Assembly (NCBI GenBank): GCA_905373475.1 | Contig: CAJPTC010000028.1 | Span: forward strand, 1 to 37,058 | DNA: 37,058 nt | Reading direction: 5' to 3' | Source of the DNA: Bacteroidia bacterium | GTDB taxonomy: Bacteria > Bacteroidota > Bacteroidia > Bacteroidales > CAJPTX01 | In this document: piece by piece, positions 6,187 to 15,311 of the stretch | Position numbering within the stretch: the first letter of the stretch is position 1 | How the letters are laid out: each line of letters starts with the position of its first letter | The notes under the pieces: generated by a model | Told to the model about the DNA's origin: nothing | Databases searched by the model: none | The model's input: only the letters and a program-made list of their open reading frames with translations | Made by a program: the position numbers and the translations under genes

Positions 6187-8292
6187 ATGAAGAGATCTGC
6201 TTTATTACTACTAGGAGGGTGTGCCATGGCATTGCTTGCGGGCTGTAATTCGCCCCAACCAACAGCGTCGGAAACCACCACGACAACCAAATTGCAATGC
6301 CCCATACCTCCCATCGTCGATGGGAAATTTACCCCCGAAGTGATGTGGGCAATGGGGCGACTGACGGGTTATGCTCCATCGGCGGATGGCAAACTGCTCG
6401 CCTACACCGTTACGCGCTACGACGTGAAAGAAAACAAGGGTTGGTCAGACCTTTTCCTAAAGAACTTGGAAGACGGTACTATTAAACAGCTAACCGATTT
6501 TAACGCACAGGTTTACAACATTGAGTGGCGTGGAAACGACAAACTCCTTTTTGCCTCCTCACACGAAGGAACACCGCAGATTTATAGCATTAAGACGGAT
6601 GGAACAGCGCTGACCCGCCTCTCCGACGTAGAAACTGGGATCGATGGCTTCCGCGTATCGCCCGATGGTGCTCAAATCGCCTACATTTCCACAATCCCCA
6701 TCATCCCGCAAGTAAAAGACAATTACCCCGACCTCGATAAGTCTACAGGCAAGATATACGACGACCTTATGTATCGCCACTGGGATGTGTGGGACGACGG
6801 ATCGCGCAGCCACGTATTCGTAGCATCGTTCGCCAACGAGAAAGTCGGCAACGGGAAAGACCTCCTAGAGGGCGAACCCTACCACTCACCACTGCGCCCC
6901 TTTGGTGGCATTGAAGAGATTGGGTGGAGCGCCGACGGAACGCTACTAGCATACACAAGCAAGAAGCTCACGGGCAAAGCCTCGGCTTTCAGCACAGACT
7001 CCGACATTTACCTCTACAACCTTGCAACGAACGAGACCCGTAACATCACAGAAGGCAATTTGGGGTACGACCGTTGCCCTGTTTTTTCACCCGACGGCAA
7101 ATACATAGTTTACACCAGCATGGAGCGCGGCGGGTTTGAGGCAGACCACGAGCGCCTTATGCTATATGACCTCGCAGCAAACACCAAACGCCAACTCTGC
7201 CCCGCTTTTGACTACTCGGCAGCCTCCATGGTTTGGATGCCACAAAGCGACGGATTCTATTTCGTATCAGGTGTACGGGGCACTTTCCAGCTCTACAAAC
7301 TGATGCTTGCAGAGGAAATGCCACAAGCACTCACCACGGGGCTTAAAGATTATCACTCTGTGAGCCTAGCGGGCGATTATCTATTTGGCGACGTGGTTTC
7401 TATGGTTTCGCCTGCCGAAGTGTACCGAGTAACGTTAGCCGACGGGAAACAGGAAAAAGTAACCGAGATTAACGACAACATCCTATCACAGCTCAAAATG
7501 CCCGAGGTACGCGAACGTTGGACCAAGACAACCGATGGGCAACAAATGCTAACCTGGGTAGTACTTCCCCCGAACTTTGATAGCACCAAGAGCTACCCAA
7601 CACTCCTTTTCTGCGAAGGAGGACCTCAGAGTCCGCTCACACAGTTCTGGAGCTTCCGCTGGAATTTGTCGCTCATGGCTAGCCAAGGTTACATTGTAGT
7701 AGCTCCGAACCGACGCGGCGTACTTACTTTTGGTCAGAAATGGACAGACGACATCAGTAAACACCACGGGACACAAGAGATGCGCGATCTCCTCGCTGCT
7801 ATAGACGATATGGCCAAAGAACCATGGGTAGATCAGAATAGACTTGGGGCTATAGGAGCATCCTACGGGGGATACACCGTAAACTGGCTTGCGGGCAACC
7901 ATAACAAGCGGTTCAAGGCCTTTATTAGCCATTGCGGTATCTTCCATAGCGAAATGGAATTCTACACCACAGAAGAAATGTTCTTCGACGAATGGGAAAT
8001 GGGCGGCAAACCATGGGAAAAGAACAACCCCGTAGCGCAAGCAAGTTTCAACCAAAGCCCCCACAAATTCGTTGAGAAATGGGATACACCCATCATGATT
8101 ATACACGGTGGGCACGACTTCCGTATTCCATACACCCAAGGTATGGCAGCCTTCAACGCGGCTCAAATTATGGGTGTTCCGAGCCGTTTCCTCTTCTTCC
8201 CTGACGAAACCCACTGGGTATTAAAACCACAAAACGGGTTACTCTGGCAACGGGAGTTCTTCCGCTGGCTCGACACCTACCTGAAAAAGTAA
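6187..8292 (+). CDS. dpp5: S9 family dipeptidyl peptidase, DPP5-like lipoprotein
   Basis: A 701-residue prolyl oligopeptidase-family serine peptidase. A lipoprotein signal peptide with lipobox LAGC (Cys19) starts it; PD40-type beta-propeller repeats fill about 45-430 (for example LSPDG-like blocks FRVSPDGAQIAY and PVFSPDGKYIVY), and the alpha/beta-hydrolase domain carries Ser559 (GASYGGY), Asp644 (GGHDFRIPY) and His676 (ETHWV). The whole protein closely matches the pattern of Porphyromonas DPP5, which releases dipeptides from peptides in the periplasm with preference for Ala or hydrophobic residues at P1. A promoter lies just upstream, and a fructose-6-phosphate aldolase gene follows 19 bases downstream in the same unit. 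The lipobox suggests membrane anchoring. The S9 family is certain; the DPP5 subtype is likely. Confidence 0.88.
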   Translation: MKRSALLLLGGCAMALLAGCNSPQPTASETTTTTKLQCPIPPIVDGKFTPEVMWAMGRLTGYAPSADGKLLAYTVTRYDVKENKGWSDLFLKNLEDGTIKQLTDFNAQVYNIEWRGNDKLLFASSHEGTPQIYSIKTDGTALTRLSDVETGIDGFRVSPDGAQIAYISTIPIIPQVKDNYPDLDKSTGKIYDDLMYRHWDVWDDGSRSHVFVASFANEKVGNGKDLLEGEPYHSPLRPFGGIEEIGWSADGTLLAYTSKKLTGKASAFSTDSDIYLYNLATNETRNITEGNLGYDRCPVFSPDGKYIVYTSMERGGFEADHERLMLYDLAANTKRQLCPAFDYSAASMVWMPQSDGFYFVSGVRGTFQLYKLMLAEEMPQALTTGLKDYHSVSLAGDYLFGDVVSMVSPAEVYRVTLADGKQEKVTEINDNILSQLKMPEVRERWTKTTDGQQMLTWVVLPPNFDSTKSYPTLLFCEGGPQSPLTQFWSFRWNLSLMASQGYIVVAPNRRGVLTFGQKWTDDISKHHGTQEMRDLLAAIDDMAKEPWVDQNRLGAIGASYGGYTVNWLAGNHNKRFKAFISHCGIFHSEMEFYTTEEMFFDEWEMGGKPWEKNNPVAQASFNQSPHKFVEKWDTPIMIIHGGHDFRIPYTQGMAAFNAAQIMGVPSRFLFFPDETHWVLKPQNGLLWQREFFRWLDTYLKK

Positions 8293-8311
8293 TTTTAACG
8301 GACTAAAAAAA

Positions 8312-8968
8312 ATGAAAATCTTTCTAGATACAGCCAATCTTACCGAGATTGAAGAAGCAGCTTCGTATGGCGTCTTAGACGGCGTAACGACCAATCCCTC
8401 GCTGATGGCAAAAGAGGGCATCAAGGGGAAAGCGGCAATAGACGAGCACTACAAACGCATCTGCCAATTGGTGGGAGAAGGCGACGTGAGTGCCGAGGTG
8501 CTGGCAACCGATTTTGATGGGATGCTAAAGGAAGGGAAGCTGTTGGCTACCTTGCACGAAAACATCGTCGTAAAAGTACCCTGCACCCAAGACGGTATTA
8601 AGGCTATTGCTGCGCTTGCAGAAGAAGGGATACGAACCAATTGTACGCTCGTATTCTCACTGAGCCAAGCCCTCCTAGCAGCCAAAGCAGGTGCTTACTA
8701 CGTTTCGCCCTTCGTCGGACGTTTGGATGACATCTCCGAGGATGGTATCGCACTCATTACCGATATTGTAGATTGCTACGAGCATTACATGTTCGATACC
8801 GAGGTGCTAGCCGCTTCCATTCGTCACCCGCAGCACATCTATCGCTGCATTAAGGCGAATGCCGACGTGGTTACGTGCCCTCTCTCAGTACTTAGAGCCC
8901 TGTTCAAACACCCATTGACCGATGCGGGCTTAGCAAAGTTCATTGAAGACTCTAAGAAAATGAATTAG
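8312..8968 (+). CDS. fsa: Fructose-6-phosphate aldolase / short transaldolase
   Basis: A 218-residue single-domain member of the transaldolase family, the usual size of the TalC/FSA/MipB group. MKIFLDTANLTEIEEA and GVTTNPSLMAKEG open the TIM barrel; Lys88 in NIVVKVPCTQDG is the Schiff-base residue. Members either split fructose 6-phosphate into dihydroxyacetone and glyceraldehyde 3-phosphate or act as transaldolase in the non-oxidative pentose phosphate pathway. Bacteroidota lacking a long transaldolase probably use this form as transaldolase. It is in one unit with the upstream peptidase and ends at a strong terminator (8991-9026). The two activities cannot be separated by eye. Confidence 0.9.
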   Translation: MKIFLDTANLTEIEEAASYGVLDGVTTNPSLMAKEGIKGKAAIDEHYKRICQLVGEGDVSAEVLATDFDGMLKEGKLLATLHENIVVKVPCTQDGIKAIAALAEEGIRTNCTLVFSLSQALLAAKAGAYYVSPFVGRLDDISEDGIALITDIVDCYEHYMFDTEVLAASIRHPQHIYRCIKANADVVTCPLSVLRALFKHPLTDAGLAKFIEDSKKMN

Positions 8969-8990
8969 TATTTCCGTTAGCGGGAATTTC

Positions 8991-9026
8991 AAAAAGCGCA
9001 GCTCTTGTTTGAGGGCTGCGCTTTTT
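8991..9026 (+). terminator. Intrinsic terminator after the aldolase gene
   Basis: AAAAAGCGCAGC pairs with GCTGCGCTTTTT around a 12-base loop, with a T-run on the + strand, ending the peptidase-aldolase unit. Confidence 0.9.
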
Positions 9027-9191
9027 ATTGGCTGAAGAAGTATCCCCATCGTTGTAGAACGCATGGCACAATTCTCAATTTACCTCGTACTTCTACCTAG
9101 CACCTACTGAATTTTACTTGTGCTTTGAGTGCATGTTCACCCGTCAAATGCGCGATGTGCATTTAATATTATTCGCTTTGCGCCGTAAAAC

Positions 9192-9211
9192 GAGGTTCTC
9201 GCGAGAATCTC
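9192..9211. repeat. 20-base near-perfect palindrome
   Basis: A palindrome with a perfect 12-base core TTCTCGCGAGAA (9196-9207) and GAG/CTC flanks lies in the 310-base region 9027-9336, which holds no gene that I can support. No nearby promoter pairs with it. It may be a regulator site or a chance hairpin. Confidence 0.35.
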
Positions 9212-9250
9212 AAGCAACAGCAGTTTGCGTACTCTGACGCACCGTCAAAT

Positions 9251-9282
9251 AAAAACACCGCAGTACATGAAGTACTGCGGTG
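9251..9282 (-). terminator. Intrinsic terminator of the histidine kinase-like gene
   Basis: On the - strand CACCGCAGTAC pairs perfectly (11 bp) with GTACTGCGGTG around five bases and is followed by TTTTTATTT. Confidence 0.9.
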
Positions 9283-9336
9283 CCCCTCAAAATAGTTACA
9301 TGAGCTCCTCAACTCAATGTAACTACCCACCTACTC

Positions 9337-11103
9337 TCAACTTAAACTGTTCTGATTCGGAAGACAAAAGTAATACATTTGCTCTACTCTACCAATAGCT
9401 AAGTAGAGCTGCGCTCCCATCAGCGATAGTAAACCTTGTGCTGTATCCAAGCTTATCTCGGAATGAGCACTATCCTTGCTATACGTATGCGCACTATCGA
9501 ACAAGAAATCTGCGGGCTGTACCTCCTTCGTGGTCTCGGCATCAGAAGCACGTACATAGAGCACACATTCCTCATCCGACTTTATTACACCACCAAAAGC
9601 AAGCGAACACACACGCGTATTCACCATGCTCAACGATAGCAATAGCTCAAAGACCATACGGAGCTTTTCTACGTCGCAACTAATAAGCACCTCACCACTA
9701 TGCTGCGATGTATGGTGCATCATTAGCTCATCGGTACGCTTCAAGGACTGGATGTAGGAGCGCATACTTTCATACAAATCGGCAAGCAAAACCGAAAGAT
9801 CTACTGTTTGCAAATTCAGAACCACCTCTTTACGCTCCAACATGGCAAGCATCAGGATGTTGTTCATCATCTGCATCAGGCCGTGTGCATTGCTATTGAT
9901 GATCTCCAAACTCTCGCGCACTTCGGCATCTACATTTTGCGAAGTGGCCACATACTGCGACAGCCCTACAATGGCATTCAGCGGCGTACGTAACTCATGC
10001 GACACATTGCCCAAAAAACTTTCCTCCATCGTGCGCTTCTCTCTTCCAGCCGCTGCCGCCATAGTACCCACAGCAGCCAGCTCAGCACCGCGCGACATGC
10101 CAGACGCTGTGGGGGAAGGAGTCGTTGCCGAGCTCCCCGAAAGAAGCAATACGGAGGATACACTTACCAAGCCTAACACAAAAAATATCGTCAACCCCAT
10201 AGAGTTCGTTTCCCACGGCGCAGTGTTTACGCGTTCGCGCGTCGTTTCTACGGAGGGAGCTTCCGAAACAACGGGTCTTGTCGAATCGCTTGTCCATGAC
10301 CCCCAAAGTAACCCTTGTCGGATGCCATCCCACATACCGTAACGCGCCAAGGTGAGGTTGTACGACAGACTGTCAATGGCCTCGCGCTGCTGTATGATGG
10401 TGTCCTCAAGGAGAACGATAGTCGCTTCATGCTGCGCAATAACCTCGTTGCGCTCACGTAACAAAGAGACGTAATCCACTGGTTTTTCCTGCAAAGGCGG
10501 CTTTGCCACTGTGGTCTGCACTTCCAGCGTTACGTTTTGCCTCGGACTTCCATTGCGGGGCGCTAATTTTGCCGAGACGCTGAGCCCCGAATAGGTTTTA
10601 ATGTTAGTAGGGTCTATTGTGAACGACCACTCATGCACCATCCCGTCAGGATCCATCTCCTGCGGCATAAGCGCCGCCATCCACCCCTTGCCAAAATAGG
10701 GCTGTTCACTCACAATCAGCACAGGGTAGTTTTCAAAGAACTTCGAGATTTTGGGCATATAAACCATAGCCGACGAGCTGACAAAAATCAGGTTCGGGTA
10801 CAGTATCTTGTTGCGACTCTCCCAATTGGTGGTAAGAGTAACCTGCACAGACTTGCCGCGCACCTTGTGTTTCTGGAAATACTGCGTGAACTTGTCGCTG
10901 AAGTCAGAGGGTGTTCCCACGTACTCTATAAAGAACTGTGGCTGACGCTTCAGGTTAGGCCAATAGACTTCGCGAGCGAGCATTGCCACGTGCTCAAGAC
11001 GCTGATCGGGTTGCGTACGCTTCTGCCCCATTGCAGCAGGTTGCATACAAACAACCCCCACAAAAAGTAGCAAAAAATAAAGCCAACCCAAATATTTTTT
11101 CAT
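9337..11103 (-). CDS. YfiR-like sensor fused to a degenerate histidine kinase
   Basis: 588 residues from the start at 11103 (an upstream ATG at 11163 would add 20). I chose 11103 because a promoter -7 box (11144-11151) lies downstream of the other ATG and the protein then begins with a signal peptide (MKKYLGWLYFLLLFVGVVC). The order is: a YfiR/DUF4154-type periplasmic domain (about 35-190; ILYPNLIFVSSSAMVYMP), a coiled coil (about 205-260), a membrane helix (about 318-338), and a HisKA domain with His369 (NVSHELRTPLNAIVG). The ATPase domain is degenerate: the N-box is LLLSLSMVNTR without the Asn, no DxGxG is found, and SEISLD stands where GTGLGL is expected. It therefore looks unable to bind ATP normally and may be a pseudokinase. 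No partner response regulator is adjacent. Confidence 0.8.
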   Translation of the reverse strand: MKKYLGWLYFLLLFVGVVCMQPAAMGQKRTQPDQRLEHVAMLAREVYWPNLKRQPQFFIEYVGTPSDFSDKFTQYFQKHKVRGKSVQVTLTTNWESRNKILYPNLIFVSSSAMVYMPKISKFFENYPVLIVSEQPYFGKGWMAALMPQEMDPDGMVHEWSFTIDPTNIKTYSGLSVSAKLAPRNGSPRQNVTLEVQTTVAKPPLQEKPVDYVSLLRERNEVIAQHEATIVLLEDTIIQQREAIDSLSYNLTLARYGMWDGIRQGLLWGSWTSDSTRPVVSEAPSVETTRERVNTAPWETNSMGLTIFFVLGLVSVSSVLLLSGSSATTPSPTASGMSRGAELAAVGTMAAAAGREKRTMEESFLGNVSHELRTPLNAIVGLSQYVATSQNVDAEVRESLEIINSNAHGLMQMMNNILMLAMLERKEVVLNLQTVDLSVLLADLYESMRSYIQSLKRTDELMMHHTSQHSGEVLISCDVEKLRMVFELLLSLSMVNTRVCSLAFGGVIKSDEECVLYVRASDAETTKEVQPADFLFDSAHTYSKDSAHSEISLDTAQGLLSLMGAQLYLAIGRVEQMYYFCLPNQNSLS

Positions 11104-11143
11104 TACCCACACCTTGATGCCCCGCTTCCCTACTCCTCTTAAA

Positions 11144-11151
11144 CAAAAGTA
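11144..11151 (-). promoter_or_regulatory. Candidate -7 box of the kinase-like gene
   Basis: On the - strand TACTTTTG (TAnnTTTG) gives a start of transcription near 11137, upstream of the ATG at 11103. The -33 region is weak. It supports the shorter start of the gene. Confidence 0.55.
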
Positions 11152-11204
11152 GCGCTTTTTCACCTAGGCTATTTACCGAAATTACTAAAATGTGCTATTC
11201 TAAA

Positions 11205-11212
11205 TATCTTTG
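11205..11212 (+). promoter_or_regulatory. Candidate -7 box of the helicase-nuclease gene
   Basis: TATCTTTG (TAnnTTTG) lies 37 bases upstream of the ATG at 11250. No clear -33 TTTG. It is divergent with the box at 11144-11151. Confidence 0.5.
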
Positions 11213-11249
11213 TTATGCAACGGCTTCTTTTTAGTGACTAATACCGATT

Positions 11250-14200
11250 ATGGCAAACCTCGTTATTTACAAGGCATCAGCGGGATCTGGGAAGACCTAC
11301 ACGCTGGTTAAAGAATTCCTAGTCAGAGCATTAAAAGGAGGTCATGCAACACCCCATCGGAGCGGGTGGAGTCCGTATACTTTCGCCCATATTCTGTGTG
11401 TAACTTTTACACGCAAAGCAACTGCCGAGATGAAAGAGCGCATTATTCGTGCGCTGTACCGCCTAGCTACCAACGACCCAAAAGCCGACTACCGCAACGA
11501 ATTGTGTCAGACCTTGGAAATAGAACCTCCCGTGCTACAAGAGCGCGCAAAGCGTTGCCTAGAGGCTATTCTTTACAACTATTCTGCCCTGAGCGTCTGC
11601 ACCATAGACAGCTTCATTCAACAAGTGTTTGATTCGTTGGTGTGGGAGCTAAATCTTAAACCCGAGCAACGGGAAACGACCAATGCAAATGCCTTGCTGG
11701 CCGCGGCGGCGCAATATCTACTACAAAATCTTTCTACCGATACCACCGAGGCTAAAGCCGTTTACAACTGGTGTGCAAACCATGCACAAGATGCCCTTTT
11801 ACGGAATGGCAACTGGCGAACAGAACGAAAGCTCATTTCGCGCGGCTTCCAACTCTTTTCCGACGACTTTGTACTTCTCCCGCAAAGCGAACGAGACACC
11901 CTATTTAGCTTGCAAAATTTTCAAGCTATGCAGGAACTGCTACTTGAGAAGCAAGAGCAACTTTTAGAGGCTGCAAACGCTTGTTTCTCTCAAATGGAGA
12001 GCGCGCTAAACGAGGCAGGAATTGCAACAGAGGATTTAAGCAACGGGAACACGGCACGCAACGGCTGGGTTGCAATGCAGAAGCTAGTAGAGAAATTGCG
12101 CCAAAAAGAGCCTCTAGAGATTTCAAGCACCATAAGGAAATGGAGTGGCGATGTGGGATGTTGGGTAGCTAAAAGCCGCAAAGAACGAGATAGTATTCTC
12201 CATACTATTGAAACACAAATACTTGACGACTATAACAGGCTCTGCGATCTCATTCCAAGCTTCAATACCGTCGTGTTGGCACTCCGCAAACTCCCAGCAC
12301 TAGGACTGCTCAACGAATTGCGTTCGTCGCTCGATCATGTAGAACGAGAAAAAGGCTTACTACTACTTGCCGATCTTGCCTATATCTTACACGGCGTGGC
12401 AGGCAGCGATGATGCTTCTTTCATCTACGAACGTATGGGCGTACGTTTCCAAGCACTGTTCATCGACGAATTTCAGGACACCTCGCGCTTGCACTGGGAA
12501 CTACTGAAACCCTTTGTAGGCAATGCCATTGCCGAGGGCGGTATGGGGCTACTGGTGGGCGATGTAAAACAAGCTATCTACCGTTGGCGCGGTGGCGACT
12601 GGGAGCTACTAGACCACGAGATTCTGCAAGAAAACAACGGATGGGAAAAGGAAGAGAGGGCTCTAGATACCAATTTCCGTAGTGCGCGCGAAGTGGTCGA
12701 GTTCAATAACACGCTTCTCGAAAACCTGCGTGAGGAAATTAAACAACAATATGTGGGAGGTTTCAGCAATCTATACCCTGAGGACGTTGTAAACGACGGT
12801 AAAACGCTTTTAGAGGAATTCCAACAACGCATTGATGCGATCTACACAGTGCAACAAGCGCCTCGCCCCGATGCGCCTATTGGCTACGTAGAGTTGGCTT
12901 TATTTCCCGTCGTCGAAAAGAAAAAAGAGCCTGCCTCCGAAGAAAACACTGAAAAAGAGGAAGAAGCAAGCACGGAGGCAAGTTCGGAAATTCTCTATAC
13001 TCTAGAAACCATCAAAAAACTCCACAACGAAGGCGTTACACTCAGTCAGATTGCCATTTTAGTGCGCGAAGGGCGTACAGCCCAGCTTTTCGCAGAAGCT
13101 CTTACAAAGGCTGGCATTGAGGTCATTAGTCAGGATGCATTCCTACTAGACAAATCGCAGGATGTGCAAATCATGCTCGCCGCGTTGCGAATTGCCATCG
13201 GACAGGAGCAAACGGAAGCGCATCACGAAAGCCTAGATGTTATGCTCCTTGCCCAGTTCTTTGAAAAACTAGATCACGCCAACGACCAGCACGGGGCATT
13301 CTGGACCAAAGAGCGCAACCCAAACTATAGCGAAAATTTGCAGCACGCTTTACAATGGCTACGCAGCATGGCTACGCTCCCACTGCTCGATCTTTTCGAC
13401 AACATTGCCTACGGGCTGCACCTCCCCAGTGCGCCCAGCGAGATGCCCTATTTCTCCAATCTACGCGACAGGGTCTATGCTTTTCAAAAAAGTGGCGAAA
13501 ACGGCACTTACCAATTTCTCACTACCTATGAGGAGGAAGAGGCGAGCCGACGCACCATAGAAGCGCCTACGAACGAAAATGCCGTGAACATAATGACCAT
13601 ACACAAGTCCAAAGGCTTGGAGTTTGAAGTCGTTATTTGTCCAGAGATAGATTTTTCGCTCTTCAGGAGTAGCGACAGCGCACTGATGTGGGCAGAGAAC
13701 GTGGAAATAGACAAGAAGACGCTACCGCGTCTTCCGCATGGGAACGAGAAAATCCATTTTGCATCGTACTTTGCGCCCAATCTCTTGGAAGAGTACTACC
13801 GAGCAGCAGTAGATACTCTAAACCTGCTTTATGTGGCATTTACGCGGGCAAAATACCGCCTTTACCTTGTAACCACAGAGGTAAAAGAGAGTAAAACACT
13901 TTCCAATAATCTGGGTAGCTACCTAATTCCAGCCCTCAAAAAAACTTTTGAGACCCTCGGTGCAAGTAACTCGAACATCCCAGAACAAGAGCTTGGAAAT
14001 AAGCCGCCAAAAATTCTTTACTACGGCGAGATGCGTGCTCTACCATCTGCATCGCACAGCACTACCACGCAACTACTCCGCCCACGACAATATAATGCCA
14101 ACGACCGCTTCCAAGGTGTTCAGATTAACGTTAGGCAAGCGCTGGACGACTCTTCACTTACCTTCGATGAGCTACTAAAGCGCAGTCAGGCAGCCACACT

Positions 14201-14621
14201 AGGTACACTGTTGCACAAATTTATGATGGGCGTAAACACTACCGACGATCTCAGTCTCCTTGCAGAACACCTAACACGCAACAAGGTTTGCACAAACGAA
14301 CAGGCTACTCAGATTGTAGCAATGCTCCGCGATGCTATGCAACAGAACGCCTTAAAAGCTTGCTACGAAAAGGAACAAGAAGCATGGGCAGAGCATGAAT
14401 TTCTAGATAAAGGAGGGAAAATTGTACGCCCTGACCGTATCGTATTTTTTGAAACGCATACGGTGGTCATCGATTTTAAGTTTGGTAACGAACAACCACA
14501 GCACAAAAGGCAGATTTCACGTTACAAGGCGCTACTGACCGAATTGGGCTACCCAACTCCCCAAGGCGTTCTGTGGTACATCAACGTACAGGAGGCAACC
14601 TACAAAATTGTGGGCTGCTGA
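11250..14621 (+). CDS. AddA/RecB-like UvrD helicase with PD-(D/E)XK nuclease
   Basis: A 1123-residue superfamily 1A helicase-nuclease. Helicase motifs in order: Walker A ASAGSGKT (9-16), DEFQD (Asp406-Glu407), GDVKQAIYRWRGGD (about 433-450), TNFRSARE (about 474), TIHKSKGLEFE (about 783) and LLYVAFTRAKYRL (about 860). An acidic, low-complexity insert (about 555-585) splits the helicase. The C-terminal nuclease has Asp1062 (RPDRI), Asp1075 and Lys1077 (VIDFKFG) followed by QISRYKALL, the RecB-type signature. Such enzymes unwind and resect DNA ends for recombinational repair. AddB, the usual partner, is not adjacent, which is odd but may be encoded elsewhere. A divergent promoter region separates it from the kinase-like gene. 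The helicase-nuclease assignment is firm; the AddA versus RecB label is not. Confidence 0.92.
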   Translation: MANLVIYKASAGSGKTYTLVKEFLVRALKGGHATPHRSGWSPYTFAHILCVTFTRKATAEMKERIIRALYRLATNDPKADYRNELCQTLEIEPPVLQERAKRCLEAILYNYSALSVCTIDSFIQQVFDSLVWELNLKPEQRETTNANALLAAAAQYLLQNLSTDTTEAKAVYNWCANHAQDALLRNGNWRTERKLISRGFQLFSDDFVLLPQSERDTLFSLQNFQAMQELLLEKQEQLLEAANACFSQMESALNEAGIATEDLSNGNTARNGWVAMQKLVEKLRQKEPLEISSTIRKWSGDVGCWVAKSRKERDSILHTIETQILDDYNRLCDLIPSFNTVVLALRKLPALGLLNELRSSLDHVEREKGLLLLADLAYILHGVAGSDDASFIYERMGVRFQALFIDEFQDTSRLHWELLKPFVGNAIAEGGMGLLVGDVKQAIYRWRGGDWELLDHEILQENNGWEKEERALDTNFRSAREVVEFNNTLLENLREEIKQQYVGGFSNLYPEDVVNDGKTLLEEFQQRIDAIYTVQQAPRPDAPIGYVELALFPVVEKKKEPASEENTEKEEEASTEASSEILYTLETIKKLHNEGVTLSQIAILVREGRTAQLFAEALTKAGIEVISQDAFLLDKSQDVQIMLAALRIAIGQEQTEAHHESLDVMLLAQFFEKLDHANDQHGAFWTKERNPNYSENLQHALQWLRSMATLPLLDLFDNIAYGLHLPSAPSEMPYFSNLRDRVYAFQKSGENGTYQFLTTYEEEEASRRTIEAPTNENAVNIMTIHKSKGLEFEVVICPEIDFSLFRSSDSALMWAENVEIDKKTLPRLPHGNEKIHFASYFAPNLLEEYYRAAVDTLNLLYVAFTRAKYRLYLVTTEVKESKTLSNNLGSYLIPALKKTFETLGASNSNIPEQELGNKPPKILYYGEMRALPSASHSTTTQLLRPRQYNANDRFQGVQINVRQALDDSSLTFDELLKRSQAATLGTLLHKFMMGVNTTDDLSLLAEHLTRNKVCTNEQATQIVAMLRDAMQQNALKACYEKEQEAWAEHEFLDKGGKIVRPDRIVFFETHTVVIDFKFGNEQPQHKRQISRYKALLTELGYPTPQGVLWYINVQEATYKIVGC

Positions 14622-14642
14622 GTACTTCACCCAACAGCCCAC
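14610..14642. terminator. Weak hairpin over the helicase stop codon
   Basis: GTGGGCTG at 14610-14617 pairs with CAGCCCAC at 14635-14642 around a 17-base loop. No T-run follows on either strand, so it may slow but not end transcription. It lies between two convergent genes. Confidence 0.4.
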
Positions 14643-14672
14643 CTATATTGCAAAATACGTAAGTTGCACCTA

Positions 14673-15122
14673 CTACTTATCTTCTCTTTTTGCGTAAAAC
14701 TCCAGTTTCTCGGTCTCCGAGATTTTTAGCGAGACCTGCAACGATCTCCATTGCCGCATGTAGCAAGCACTCCCCGCGAGGAAGTGGCTGCTCATATCTG
14801 CTGTAAATGTCACAATCCCTAATTTATTCCCTTCAATCTTAAAACGAAGATTGGGCATATCGCGCATATCAAACAGGAGTTCATCTTTCGCCATATCGGA
14901 AGTACGTACAGTAACAGTCCCTTCTTGCACTTTCACCTGTTCGTCGTTTCTCTTCAATTTGTACTCGCCTTTCCACTCGCCAGTTATATACTCCATATTC
15001 GTTCCGAGCGCATTTTCTAAAGTCTCATCCAAAGCCTTATCGAGATCCTCTTTAGTGCATGCTGTAGCAAAGATTAGAGCAATGCCCATTGCTACATAAA
15101 AAAATACATTCTGTGTTTTCAT
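14673..15122 (-). CDS. Small predicted lipoprotein
   Basis: 149 residues with a lipoprotein signal peptide and lipobox ATAC (Cys22) followed by TKEDLDKALDETLENALG, an amphipathic helical linker. The rest (about 45-149) is a beta-rich domain with repeated hydrophobic strands (WKGEYKLKRND, EGTVTVRTS, LRFKIEGNKLGIVTF) that resembles calycin-like or lipocalin-like lipoproteins in size and strand pattern, though I cannot assign a family. It is convergent with the helicase-nuclease gene and is monocistronic. Function unknown; outer-membrane or periplasmic location is inferred from the lipobox. Bases 15123-15311 hold no gene I can support. Confidence 0.75.
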   Translation of the reverse strand: MKTQNVFFYVAMGIALIFATACTKEDLDKALDETLENALGTNMEYITGEWKGEYKLKRNDEQVKVQEGTVTVRTSDMAKDELLFDMRDMPNLRFKIEGNKLGIVTFTADMSSHFLAGSACYMRQWRSLQVSLKISETEKLEFYAKREDK

Positions 15123-15311
15123 TTAGCTTGCTTTTTTGATTCCCTAGACAAAAGTCGGAAAATTTACACAAATCGTCTCTGCACATCTATCCCCATTTCA
15201 GGATAAACGGAACTTGCAAAACACTGCAAGACGCCCCGTTTTGACGCTTGCAAAAATTAAAGCCACGTATTTTGGGTGGATAAAACCGATGGAGGCGCTA
15301 CCGAATTCCCC

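Noticed and set aside
7549..8214. A 221-codon open frame on the - strand inside the peptidase gene
   Set aside because: It is antisense to the S9 catalytic domain, has no family features and no promoter.
11104..11163. Longer start for the YfiR-kinase gene
   Set aside because: A -7 box lies within this stretch, and the shorter form starts with a good signal peptide.
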